From contig JAQIBV010000008.1 of NCBI GenBank assembly GCA_027858855.1, positions 62,001 to 126,000 of the forward strand: a DNA stretch of 64,000 nt, read 5' to 3'. The notes under the pieces were generated by a model. It ran no database searches, was not told the DNA's origin, and saw only the letters and a program-made list of their open reading frames with translations. The translations under genes were made by a program, and so were the position numbers. Of the stretch, positions 1 through 7,340 are shown one piece after another. How positions within the stretch are numbered: position 1 is the stretch's first letter; the number at the start of each line of letters is the position of its first letter. The stretch comes from Spirochaetota bacterium (GTDB lineage: Bacteria; Spirochaetota; UBA4802; JAFGJZ01).

Positions 1-276
1 AGCCTTCAGTGGTTTATTTCTATGGCTGAGCATCATTCCCTGCATGTAATAGGCCATCGGAAGCCCGGGAGAGAGTGATGCTGCGCGTTCTATTAGTTTT
101 TCCGCCTCATCATAGTCGGAATTTTGAAATGCGCGTGTAGCCCTATCTAAAGTATTGTAATAGATTTCAGACTCTTTTCCTGAGCTTACGCCCTTACTTG
201 GCTGCGGGTCGTCTTTAGAGCAGGCGGTTAAAGCTATAATAGCTGTTAAGGCGAATAGCAGAGTTTTTAATTTCAT
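1..276 (-). CDS. TPR-like lipoprotein, N-terminal part (runs off the window)
   Basis: The reading frame starts at the ATG complementary to 274-276 and stays open to the window edge (92 codons seen). Residues 1-19 form a signal peptide with a lipobox (LTAC), so the mature protein should be lipidated at Cys19. The visible mature part is polar, then shows a TPR-like helical pair (YDEAEKLIERAASLSPGLP). This fits an envelope lipoprotein that scaffolds other proteins. The C-terminus is outside the window, so no finer family call is possible. It diverges from the XRE-cupin gene at 468. Confidence 0.75.
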   Translation of the reverse strand, partial: MKLKTLLFALTAIIALTACSKDDPQPSKGVSSGKESEIYYNTLDRATRAFQNSDYDEAEKLIERAASLSPGLPMAYYMQGMMLSHRNKPLKA

Positions 277-406
277 CAGTACATCCAAGAATATGATTGT
301 TTTAAGGCTCTATATCATTAAAGTAAATTCATAGAGCCAACAGCTAATAAATCAACCAATAAAATACGAATGGTAATACTTTTCGAAGCGTTCTCATCTT
401 TTTTTC

Positions 407-435
407 TTGACAGTTAATGCCGATGTTTATATATA
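407..435 (+). promoter_or_regulatory. Promoter of the XRE-cupin regulator
   Basis: TTGACA at 407-412, a 17-bp spacer and TATATA at 430-435 make a near-consensus sigma-70 promoter about 30 bp upstream of the start codon at 468. Confidence 0.7.
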
Positions 436-460
436 CTGAAGTATCTTAAATATATATAAA
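426..460. repeat. Inverted repeat overlapping the -10 box (possible autoregulatory operator)
   Basis: TTTATATATA at 426-435 is repeated as its exact reverse complement TATATATAAA at 451-460, with 15 bp between. The left arm covers the -10 element. Such a position suits autorepression by the HTH protein encoded immediately downstream, but the arms are pure A/T and could arise by chance. Confidence 0.45.
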
Positions 461-467
461 GTGTGTT

Positions 468-1025
468 ATGAAATACAAATTCGGTGAAAAAATCCGTGCT
501 ATACGCGAAAAGAAAAAGATTACAATGAGAGAGGTTGCCGAAAAGGCCTCTGTCAGTGAAAGTCTGATGTCTCAAATTGAACGTAATAAGATTTCGCCGG
601 CTATTGATACTCTATTGCGTATTGCAGATGTTCTTGATATCGATCTGGAATATCTCTTCATCGATTATAAGAAGAATCGGTGTGTTAACATTGTTCGTTC
701 GCAGCAACGCGATGTGTATAAGGTCAAGGATGTTTTATACGAACAGTTGTGCCGTACACCGGGTAAAACCGAGTATGGTATTGAGGCCTACATGATGCAA
801 ATTGAAGTGGGTGGAGAGAGTAAGAGTGAGGAGTATGGTCATCCCGGTAAAGAGCTGGGTGTGATTATTGAAGGGCAGGGTGTTTTTAAAATTGGTAGCG
901 AATCATATGTAATTGAAGAGGGTGATAGTATCTCTTTTGATTCGGATATTCCTCACAGACTTATAAATGACGGTAAAAAACCACTGAAGGCATTTTGGGT
1001 TATAACTCCGCCACGAATGTTTTAG
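468..1025 (+). CDS. XRE-family regulator with C-terminal cupin domain
   Basis: The protein has 185 residues. The N-terminal part (about residues 6-62) is an XRE/Cro-type helix-turn-helix (REVAEKASVSESLMSQIERN). Residues about 110-182 form a cupin barrel (GHPGKELGVIIEGQGVF, later DSDIPHRLIND). This architecture is known for one-component regulators of amino-acid, sugar or polyamine genes, where the cupin binds a small ligand. It sits on the same strand as the downstream leuC/leuD-type pair, 118 bp before it, so it probably controls that pair and itself. The ligand cannot be read from sequence. Confidence 0.85.
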   Translation: MKYKFGEKIRAIREKKKITMREVAEKASVSESLMSQIERNKISPAIDTLLRIADVLDIDLEYLFIDYKKNRCVNIVRSQQRDVYKVKDVLYEQLCRTPGKTEYGIEAYMMQIEVGGESKSEEYGHPGKELGVIIEGQGVFKIGSESYVIEEGDSISFDSDIPHRLINDGKKPLKAFWVITPPRMF

Positions 1026-1143
1026 AAGTTACTATAAAGGGGCTAGTTAAGACCATTAAATAATAATAACAAGGCGCTTATAAAATACGAGCTTTGGAAT
1101 TACAGTTTTAAAATGAACCAACATTTTTGTTAAGGAGGCAGCT

Positions 1144-2430
1144 ATGGGAAAGACTATTGCAGAGAAAATTTTTGATGCGCATTTGGTTGATCAACCGTAT
1201 GAAGGAGTCAATGTTCTTCGTCTTGACGCCGTCTTTTGTCATGAAATAACAACTCCGATTGCCATAACCGATCTTATGGCACGGGGAAAGGACAGGGTTT
1301 TTGACCCGTCTAAAATAAAAGCGGTCATTGATCATGTTACGCCGGCAAAAGACTCTAAAACTGCGGAACAGGGAAAGATATTACGAGATTGGGCTCGTCG
1401 TCATGATATTAAGGATTTCTTTGATATCGGAAGAAATGGCGTCTGTCATGCAATTTTTCCAGAGAAAGGTTTTGCTCGTCCCGGGTATACCATAATTATG
1501 GGAGATTCTCATACCTGTACGCATGGTGCGTTCGGGGCTTTCGCTGCTGGCGTAGGTACTACCGATCTTGAGGTTGGTATACTCAAAGGGGTCTGTGCAT
1601 TCAAAAAACCAGAGACTATTAAGTTTGTTCTTAATGGATCTCTTCCCGAAGGCGTGTATGCCAAGGATGCTATACTCTATATCATTTCTCAGCTTGGGGT
1701 GAACGGCGCAACAAACCGTGTGATGGAATTTACTGGCCCAGTAATAGACGCAATGAGCATGGAGTCACGCATGACTCTCTGTAACATGGCAATTGAAGCA
1801 GGTGGAACAGTCGGCATCTGTTACCCTGATATGGTAACTGTTGAATATCTATGGCCGTTTATTAAAGATCAGTTTGCAGATAAGGCCGCGGCTCTGAAAG
1901 AATACTCAAAGTGGATATCTGATAGCGATGCTCAGTTTGAGCAGGTTATAGAGTATGATCTTTCGGCACTTGTTCCAAAGGCTACGTTCGGGTATAAACC
2001 TGATCAGGTTAAGAGCATAAGCGAATTGGAGGGTACTCCGGTTGACCAGGTGTACATTGGTTCGTGTACCAATGGAAGAATTGAGGATCTGCGAGTAGCT
2101 GCAAAGGTTCTGAAAGGTAAAAAAATTGCTGATTCGGTACGGGCGATTCTTTCTCCGGCTACACCGGCTATTTACAAGCAGGCATTAAGTGAAGGATTGC
2201 TGGATATTTTTACTGATGCTGGTTTCTGTGTTACCAACCCGACATGTGGTGCATGTCTGGGGATGAGTAATGGAGTACTTGCTGATGGAGAGGTCTGCGC
2301 TTCGACCACCAACAGAAACTTCAGCGGACGCATGGGTAAGGGTGGAATGGTTCATCTGATGAGCCCGGCTACTGCCGCTGCTACCGCTATAACTGGTACC
2401 ATTACAAATTCATTATTGTTTAAAGGATAA
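1144..2430 (+). CDS. leuC: Aconitase-superfamily dehydratase large subunit (LeuC type)
   Basis: The 428-residue protein is the large, Fe-S-binding subunit of a 3-isopropylmalate dehydratase-type enzyme. It shows the aconitase signatures GDSHTCTHGAFGAFAAGVGTTD-like region around residue 120, YIGSCTNGRIEDL, and NPTCGACLG; the three cysteines of the last two motifs ligate the [4Fe-4S] cluster. Length matches the short archaeal/LeuC2 class rather than the 466-residue E. coli class. The start has a strong Shine-Dalgarno (aaggaggcagct before the ATG). It forms an operon with leuD 10 bp downstream. No leuA or leuB is adjacent, so the substrate (isopropylmalate, citramalate, homoaconitate or another malate) stays open. 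Confidence 0.85.
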   Translation: MGKTIAEKIFDAHLVDQPYEGVNVLRLDAVFCHEITTPIAITDLMARGKDRVFDPSKIKAVIDHVTPAKDSKTAEQGKILRDWARRHDIKDFFDIGRNGVCHAIFPEKGFARPGYTIIMGDSHTCTHGAFGAFAAGVGTTDLEVGILKGVCAFKKPETIKFVLNGSLPEGVYAKDAILYIISQLGVNGATNRVMEFTGPVIDAMSMESRMTLCNMAIEAGGTVGICYPDMVTVEYLWPFIKDQFADKAAALKEYSKWISDSDAQFEQVIEYDLSALVPKATFGYKPDQVKSISELEGTPVDQVYIGSCTNGRIEDLRVAAKVLKGKKIADSVRAILSPATPAIYKQALSEGLLDIFTDAGFCVTNPTCGACLGMSNGVLADGEVCASTTNRNFSGRMGKGGMVHLMSPATAAATAITGTITNSLLFKG

Positions 2431-2440
2431 GGAGGAAACC

Positions 2441-2965
2441 ATGCATACATTCGGAGGAAACGTTCTTTTTCTTGACCGTTCAGATATTAATACTGATGAG
2501 ATAATTCCCGCTAAATATTTAACAGAGATTACCAAGGCTGCCTTGAAACCATATCTTCTTGAAGACTTGATTCTTGAAGGTTTTGAGCAGAAACGTGATA
2601 TAGCGGATAAACAGGTTGTTGTAACCCGTGCGAATTTTGGCTGCGGTTCATCGCGAGAGCATGCTCCCTGGGCGCTGGAAGTTAATGGCGTTTATGTTGT
2701 TATTGCTGAAAGCTTCGCCCGAATTTTCCGCCAGAATATGTTCAATTGTGGTATGTGCGCTATTGAACTTCCGGCAGAAACAATTGATATGTTGTTTTCA
2801 CAATTTTCGGGATCTGCAACTTCGGTTAAAGTCGATCTTGACAGAGGTGAGCTGAATTTCTCAGCAGATGGGAAAACAGAGGCTGTAAGTTTTCAGGTTG
2901 CTCCCTTTGACCACGAGCTTGTTAAAGCCGGTGGCTGGGTTGATTACGCTGACACAAAATATTAG
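2441..2965 (+). CDS. leuD: Aconitase-superfamily dehydratase small subunit (LeuD type)
   Basis: The 174-residue protein is the swivelling small subunit partner of the upstream LeuC-type protein. It contains the conserved ANFGCGSSREHAPWAL motif with the substrate-binding SSRE and the ESFARIFRQN segment. The loop that helps set substrate in this family reads YLTE after IIPAK, not the YLRT usual in isopropylmalate isomerases. The gene starts 10 bp after leuC behind a clear aaggagg site, so the two subunits are probably translated together. Pathway assignment to leucine biosynthesis is therefore tentative. Confidence 0.82.
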   Translation: MHTFGGNVLFLDRSDINTDEIIPAKYLTEITKAALKPYLLEDLILEGFEQKRDIADKQVVVTRANFGCGSSREHAPWALEVNGVYVVIAESFARIFRQNMFNCGMCAIELPAETIDMLFSQFSGSATSVKVDLDRGELNFSADGKTEAVSFQVAPFDHELVKAGGWVDYADTKY

Positions 2966-2981
2966 AATACAGGACATATAA

Positions 2982-3016
2982 GCAGATCAGTACTAAAAAA
3001 TATAGTGCTGATCTGC
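2982..3016 (+). terminator. Hairpin after leuD
   Basis: GCAGATCAGTACT (2982-2994) pairs with AGTGCTGATCTGC (3004-3016) with one G-T pair and a 9-nt loop. It lies 17 bp after the leuD stop. No strong T-run follows, so termination may be weak or Rho-assisted. Confidence 0.6.
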
Positions 3017-3059
3017 ATGCATATTAATATTTCACTGAGAAGCTTCTTTATAACAAATA

Positions 3060-3079
3060 GGAACTTCGAAAAATCACCA
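3060..3079 (+). repeat. Direct repeat copy 1, flanking the nitroreductase region
   Basis: GGAACTTCGAAAAATCACCA recurs at 3969-3988 with one change (C to T). The two copies bracket the nitroreductase gene and a non-coding stretch. Confidence 0.6.
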
Positions 3080-3171
3080 AGAATTTTGAAAAAATTTCTA
3101 AATTTCAGAAGGTAAAACCGTTTATGCGCCTATTTCAAAAGAAACTTGGTTGAAAAGTTAATTATTAGAGA

Positions 3172-3696
3172 TTACCCGAATTTATTAAACCATGCCCTTT
3201 GTGAAAACTCCTTCTTTAATGGCAATGATGGTTCCGTTTCAGGAATTCCAATAGGCAGAAAACATACCAACTCGTAATCTTCTGGAACACCTAAAATCTT
3301 TGCCATTTTATCTCCGATTTTATCTTCATCAGTTATATGCCCCTCAAACCAGCAACTCTGATATCCCATCCCAATTATTGCAAGTAGCATATTTTCAATT
3401 GCTGCCGAATAATCCTGAATCGCGAAACACTTATCTCTGTACGCATTTATTCTTTGGGTAAGCACACATATCATGGCAGGTGCAGTATCTCCCGCAGGTG
3501 GATCTATTACACTTCTCAATTTTTCAAGTACCCTGGAGTCATCTACCGCTATTAAACTTGTGGTTTGTTTGTTACATCCAGAAGGCGCAGCAAGTCCAGC
3601 CTTCATTATTGTAACCAAATCTTCTTTGGGAATAAATTCTTTCTTGTATTTACCTCTGTAGCTATGTCTTGCAGAGATTGCCTCTATAACATTCAT
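3172..3696 (-). CDS. Nitroreductase-family flavoprotein
   Basis: About 174 residues. The N-terminal EAISARHSYRGKYKKEFIP and the AAPSGCNKQT segment are typical of FMN-dependent nitroreductases, and GMGYQSCWFEGHI matches the conserved central helix. The family reduces nitro groups, quinones or flavins with NAD(P)H. I chose the ATG at 3694-3696 because a GGGGAGAAG site precedes it at good spacing; an in-frame ATG lies 18 bp further upstream with no such site. The gene stands alone between two copies of a 20-bp direct repeat, which hints at separate acquisition. Substrate is unknown. Confidence 0.8.
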   Translation of the reverse strand: MNVIEAISARHSYRGKYKKEFIPKEDLVTIMKAGLAAPSGCNKQTTSLIAVDDSRVLEKLRSVIDPPAGDTAPAMICVLTQRINAYRDKCFAIQDYSAAIENMLLAIIGMGYQSCWFEGHITDEDKIGDKMAKILGVPEDYELVCFLPIGIPETEPSLPLKKEFSQRAWFNKFG

Positions 3697-4005
3697 CAAA
3701 CCGCTTCTCCCCACTAATCTTCAAATTTATCTTTCTACAAAAGATATTTAATCAGTATCTTCAACAGTTGCCTGGCTGATATTTCCATACATCGAATCAA
3801 ATATTAAGCGCAACTCTTGATTTTATCAAGAGCCATTTAAATTTTTTTGTCAAGATCTTCATCGACATGTTATTTAGTTTTACCTGAACCTCTGTATCTG
3901 TTTTTCCCAACAGATATAGCGGAACTGAATTACTTTCATACGTAAGAATGTTCCCGGATAATCAATTGGGAACTTCGAAAAATTACCATTTGCAGAACAA
4001 CTATA
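3697..4005. other. Gene-free stretch with a hairpin and an inverted repeat
   Basis: No credible gene is visible here. CTCTTGAT/ATCAAGAG forms a perfect 8-bp hairpin at 3814-3832, followed on the + strand by a T-run, so it can act as a terminator. GTTCCC (3950-3955) and GGGAAC (3968-3973) form a second inverted pair, the right arm of which overlaps the second copy of the 20-bp direct repeat. Confidence 0.5.
3969..3988 (+). repeat. Direct repeat copy 2
   Basis: GGAACTTCGAAAAATTACCA, 19 of 20 identical to the copy at 3060-3079, 909 bp away in the same orientation. Confidence 0.6.
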
Positions 4006-4215
4006 TCATTTAAATGAATTAACAGAAAATGTTCCCGCAGCAGCATTGGTCGGGTGCTTGTAGAGGTAATGGCCGGTAGTTACATGATTACCCTTGGCAT
4101 CGAAAGAGTCATAATTCCGTATAAATTCTTTCGCGTGCTCAACACGGAAGGTATTGATATATGATGAAAAACTCTTTTTATAAACACTATTAATGGTTTG
4201 AGAAACATAATCCGG
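4006..4215 (-). pseudogene. Fragment of an AraC-family regulator (C-terminal helix-turn-helix)
   Basis: Read on the minus strand, about 70 codons ending at the TGA complementary to 4006-4008 encode PDYVSQTINSVYKKSFSSYI, then NTFRVEHAKEFI. This is the second helix-turn-helix of an AraC-family activator (compare the usual YVSQ.IN...G.SF..YIN..R...AK..L pattern). Nothing upstream in the frame encodes the first HTH or a sensor domain. The fragment begins within a few bases of where a broken cyclase gene ends, so the two were joined by a deletion or recombination. Confidence 0.7.
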
Positions 4216-4506
4216 TATAGTTACGTATATCTGTAAAAAGAACAGTCACTGTTCTCTCTTCTCCACCGAGAATCATATTCCATTCATCAGGTGATCACGC
4301 ACAGAGGGGTCAACCACCTTGCCGAAGGTCTCTTTCATAAGCTCTTTTTCGAGCAGTTCTCGGCCAAGCTCATTGAGGTTTTCCGATAAAAGACCTAATT
4401 CATTGTTAGACGTCACGGGCAGTTCTGTTTTATAGCTGCCCCTCCGTATGTTATAGAGACATGATGGGCAATAACAGGCATGGTCAAAAAACTTTAAGAT
4501 TATCAA
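4213..4506 (-). pseudogene. Remnant of a HAMP-adenylate/guanylate cyclase gene
   Basis: The minus-strand frame 4273-4506 encodes a HAMP tail (RRGSYKTELPVTSNNELG) and the linker KETFGKVVDPSVRDHLMNG, which closely parallels the linker in the intact cyclase at 38655 (DTFGGSVDPKVREFLLKG). A one-base loss near 4273 then shifts frame; in the next frame the sequence continues MILGGEERTVTVLFTDIR, the start of a class III cyclase catalytic domain. This stops at about 4215, where the AraC fragment begins. The membrane part is also lost or shifted near 4450-4506. The gene cannot make a working cyclase. Confidence 0.75.
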
Positions 4507-4524
4507 GATAATAAAAACGTTTTT

Positions 4525-5148
4525 TCATAACTTCTTATCCTTATACAAATATCGGTAAAGCATATCTGTTGTTTCATTGATTAACTTCTCTTTAGATATT
4601 ATAACATCCGAGAACACGATAATATGCACTATTTCTTCCATGGTTGTCTGAATCAGCACCGAAACGGTATCGATATCCCTGATGCGGAGTTTTTCTATTC
4701 TTGATGATAAAAATCTCTTTGCAAGATTAACGGCCTCAACACGCGTGTTGTTGTAAACCTTTGCGATGTCGGGGTCGGATGCGGCCATAACAGTTAACTC
4801 CTGATGAAGCTGTGGATAAATCGCGTGAGCCTCGATCAGTTTTGTTATCAGATAGTTTAAAAACGTTTTTTCATCAACGAACGAGCTGTTTTGGGGATCT
4901 TCAATATCGTTCAGCACATCACAGATTTTTTGATTATATAATTCAACAATCTCCCTGAAAAGAGCTTTTTTATCGGCGAAATACATATAAAAACTGCCGA
5001 TTGAAACACCGGCTCTCTTTGCAATCTCTTTAGAGTTGGTTTTGTAATAACCTTTTTCGGAAAAAAGCCGTAAACCAGCTTCAATGATGCTGTTTTTTGA
5101 CTCTTTTCCCCTATCCTGCTGAGGAACTCTGATATTGCGATTACTCAT
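4525..5148 (-). CDS. TetR-family transcriptional regulator
   Basis: About 207 residues. The N-terminal helix-turn-helix is clear (AGLRLFSEKGYYKT, then RAGVSIGSFYMYFADKK); the rest is the all-helical ligand/dimer domain of the TetR class. I use the ATG at 5146-5148 rather than the upstream frame extension, because the HTH then starts at the usual distance from the N-terminus. A promoter lies at 5193-5221 and an 18-bp perfect palindrome at 5260-5277 sits between this gene and the divergent methyltransferase. It therefore most likely represses both genes. The ligand is unknown. Confidence 0.85.
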   Translation of the reverse strand: MSNRNIRVPQQDRGKESKNSIIEAGLRLFSEKGYYKTNSKEIAKRAGVSIGSFYMYFADKKALFREIVELYNQKICDVLNDIEDPQNSSFVDEKTFLNYLITKLIEAHAIYPQLHQELTVMAASDPDIAKVYNNTRVEAVNLAKRFLSSRIEKLRIRDIDTVSVLIQTTMEEIVHIIVFSDVIISKEKLINETTDMLYRYLYKDKKL

Positions 5149-5192
5149 AGTAAAATATAATCCTGTTTGACCTATCAAGCGATTCTGGTTAA

Positions 5193-5221
5193 TAAATATT
5201 TGAATAAAAACATAGAGTCAA
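5193..5221 (-). promoter_or_regulatory. Promoter of the TetR gene
   Basis: Read on the minus strand: TTGACT (5221-5216), 17-bp spacer, TATTTA (5198-5193), about 45 bp before the start codon. Confidence 0.6.
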
Positions 5222-5251
5222 GCAAAACATGATTAAAAGTTCATATTAGTC

Positions 5252-5280
5252 TTGACATTCATGAACTATAGTTCATGTTT
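5252..5280 (+). promoter_or_regulatory. Promoter and TetR operator of the methyltransferase gene
   Basis: TTGACA at 5252-5257 is followed by the perfect 18-bp palindrome CATGAACTATAGTTCATG at 5260-5277, which fills the spacer; the -10 at 5275-5280 (ATGTTT) is weak. A repressor bound here would block polymerase. The length and symmetry are typical for TetR-family operators. Confidence 0.75.
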
Positions 5281-5329
5281 TAGTCACCCACCACTCCTTG
5301 CGGAGAAAATTTTAACAGGAGGTACTGTA

Positions 5330-5890
5330 ATGTCTGTTTTAGGAACTATCAGTGGAAGCGGGATGGACCGGATTCCGAATATCGCTTTTAGAGGAATGTC
5401 TTTTCTTTTTGCCGTTTGGGAAATTTTCGCGTCACCGGAAAAACTTCTGAAAAAATTTGATATCAAAGAGGGTGACACCGTTGTGGATTTTGGATGCGGT
5501 CCGGGAAGTTATATCAAAGCCGCGTCCATGCTTGCGGGGAAAAGCGGAACAGTTTACGCGGCGGATATTCATGAACTGGCCATAAAAACGGTTAATAAAA
5601 AGATTAACCGATATGGATTAACAAATGTTCAAACCGTTCAGATAAGCGATTACAAAAGCGGTATCGCCGACAACTGTGCCGATATTGTGTACGCTCTTGA
5701 TATGTTTCATATGGTAAAAAAGCCGGAACTTTTTCTAAAAGAGATTCACCGAATACTAAAGAAAGAGGGCAGACTCTATATCGAAGATGGACATCAGTCG
5801 CGTAAAAATTCTAAAAATAAAATAGAGAGCTCAAAGGTCTTGAAAATAGAGGAAGAGTATCGCGGTTTTCTGGTTTGTTCGCCTGTTTGA
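5330..5890 (+). CDS. Class I SAM-dependent methyltransferase
   Basis: The 186-residue protein carries SAM motif I (TVVDFGCGPGSYIKAA), an acidic motif II region (VYAADIHELAI) and the later EIHRILKKEGRLYIEDG strand-helix unit. The start at 5330 follows an aacaggagg ribosome site; longer in-frame extensions run into the operator. It is divergent from the TetR gene and probably derepressed by that protein's ligand, which suggests a role in modifying a toxic or signalling small molecule. The C-terminus ends shortly after strand 5, so it is a compact member of the family. Substrate unknown. Confidence 0.8.
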   Translation: MSVLGTISGSGMDRIPNIAFRGMSFLFAVWEIFASPEKLLKKFDIKEGDTVVDFGCGPGSYIKAASMLAGKSGTVYAADIHELAIKTVNKKINRYGLTNVQTVQISDYKSGIADNCADIVYALDMFHMVKKPELFLKEIHRILKKEGRLYIEDGHQSRKNSKNKIESSKVLKIEEEYRGFLVCSPV

Positions 5891-5965
5891 TTTAATTAGA
5901 GCTGTAAAACATCTAACAATATTATAAATCATTTTACACGTTCCTTATTATTTAAGAACTCTTAA

Positions 5966-7132
5966 CTAATCGATAACAACAATACGGCCGTTATCTACTA
6001 TAATACCGTCTTTCAGTGGAAAGGGTTTGTTAACCGGAGCGATAATTGAGCTTCGTATAACAGACCCTTCGCCATAATATGCTTCAAATTTTGCAAATCC
6101 CTTGCTCTCTTTTTTTGACGGTTTTTCTGTCAGTTTAGCTTCAAACAGAATATATCGGCCGCCTTTTTCAATAACAAAATCAACTTCGTTTCCAGTGCGG
6201 TCACGCCAAAACCAGAGCGGTGGGTTGATCTTACCTTCTTTTAAAAAAGCATGATAAATCTGACAAAACGCATAGGTCTCCCAAACTGCACCAGAAAGTG
6301 GAGATGCAAGAAGTTCGCTGTATGAGTTGATCCCGACAAGATGGCACAAAAGCCCTGTATCTGTAAAATAGACCTTGGGAGATTTCACCAGCCGTTTACC
6401 ACTGTTAAAAAAATAGGGCTCCAGCAGCTTAACAATTCCAGACGATTCAACTGTGCTTAGCCAGGCTTTTGCGGTATTAGGCGCGATCCCGACATCCCTT
6501 GCCAGATCCGAAAGCGATAATATCTGCCCAGAGCGTAGAGCCAATGCCCTCATAAAGCGATTAAAATCCCGAAGATTATGGATGTTAATAATGTTTCGGA
6601 CGTCACGCTCAAGATATGTATTTACATAGGATGGAAACCAATATGCAGCCTTCATTAAAGTATCAGAATATAAAGCAGGATATCCTCCTTGAATAAGATA
6701 TTCAGGCAAACTAATCTTAATTTTCGAAGAGGCCTCTTCAAAGGATAGAGTAAGCATATTAAGCACTCCGCAACGGCCGGCAAGGCTTTCTGCAACATTA
6801 TGCATTATGTTAAACTGCTGAGAACCTGTTAAAACATAGGAGCCAGGTTTTTTATTAGCATCCACGGCTGTTTTTATATAACGAAAAAGCTCAGGTGCGT
6901 ATTGCACCTCATCAATAATTACCGGGACAGAGAGCGAATCGAGAAACTGTTGTGGCATATTAACTGCTCGTTCGGCTTCTGCAGGGTCATCAAGTGTTAC
7001 ATATTTATATTCAGACAACTGATTAAGCAGAAAAGTCGTTTTACCAGTCTGACGCGGTCCGGTTAGTAGAATTACTGGGAAGAGGTTTAAATATAACTGC
7101 ACTTGATTTTTGATATTTCTGGATATATACAT
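5966..7132 (-). CDS. DUF4143-type AAA ATPase
   Basis: The 388-residue protein begins with an ATPase core: Walker A LLTGPRQTGKTT near residue 22, Walker B VIIDEVQYAPEL near residue 90, and sensor-1 YVLTGSQQFNIM. The C-terminal half (DVGIAPNTAKAWLSTVESSGIV winged-helix segment, then FWRDRTGNEVDFVIE) is the DUF4143 nuclease-like domain, with the D...E.K pattern resembling PD-(D/E)XK folds. Such proteins are common in accessory regions; their role is not settled, and stress, toxin-like or defence functions are proposed. A 45-bp perfect palindrome lies about 60 bp upstream of its start. Confidence 0.85.
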   Translation of the reverse strand: MYISRNIKNQVQLYLNLFPVILLTGPRQTGKTTFLLNQLSEYKYVTLDDPAEAERAVNMPQQFLDSLSVPVIIDEVQYAPELFRYIKTAVDANKKPGSYVLTGSQQFNIMHNVAESLAGRCGVLNMLTLSFEEASSKIKISLPEYLIQGGYPALYSDTLMKAAYWFPSYVNTYLERDVRNIINIHNLRDFNRFMRALALRSGQILSLSDLARDVGIAPNTAKAWLSTVESSGIVKLLEPYFFNSGKRLVKSPKVYFTDTGLLCHLVGINSYSELLASPLSGAVWETYAFCQIYHAFLKEGKINPPLWFWRDRTGNEVDFVIEKGGRYILFEAKLTEKPSKKESKGFAKFEAYYGEGSVIRSSIIAPVNKPFPLKDGIIVDNGRIVVID

Positions 7133-7192
7133 GGCTTAAATTTCCAACCGACTTTACAGCTGACTTCTGCAAGTTTTAGCGATATTGCAATC

Positions 7193-7237
7193 ATTTGTTG
7201 ACAATTTTGCAATTAAATTGCAAAATTGTCAACAAAT
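7193..7237. repeat. 45-bp perfect palindrome in the divergent promoter region
   Basis: Arms of 22 bp (7193-7214 and 7216-7237) are exact reverse complements around a single A at 7215. Each arm contains TTGACA and the core CAATTTTGCAATT. Outside the arms GCGATAT (7180-7186) and ATATCGC (7237-7243, sharing one base) are also complementary, and a further CAATTTTGCAAT copy lies at 7251-7262. The TTGACA in each arm could be the -35 of diverging promoters for the ATPase and the AlkZ-like gene, with the repeats as an operator. Confidence 0.8.
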
Positions 7238-7273
7238 ATATCGCTTTTCACAATTTTGCAATACGAAATGCTC

Positions 7274-7302
7274 TTGACCTAAACATATGAGTAGTTGATT
7301 AT
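7274..7302 (+). promoter_or_regulatory. Possible promoter of the AlkZ-like gene
   Basis: TTGACC at 7274-7279, 17-bp spacer, GATTAT at 7297-7302, about 40 bp before the ATG at 7341. The -10 match is moderate. Confidence 0.4.
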
Positions 7303-7340
7303 GTATTCTGATAGCTTTGACTAAAAGGACTCCCCAAAAA

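Noticed and set aside
1108-1335. Minus-strand frame inside leuC
   Set aside because: Shadow of the conserved leuC start region, with no ribosome site.
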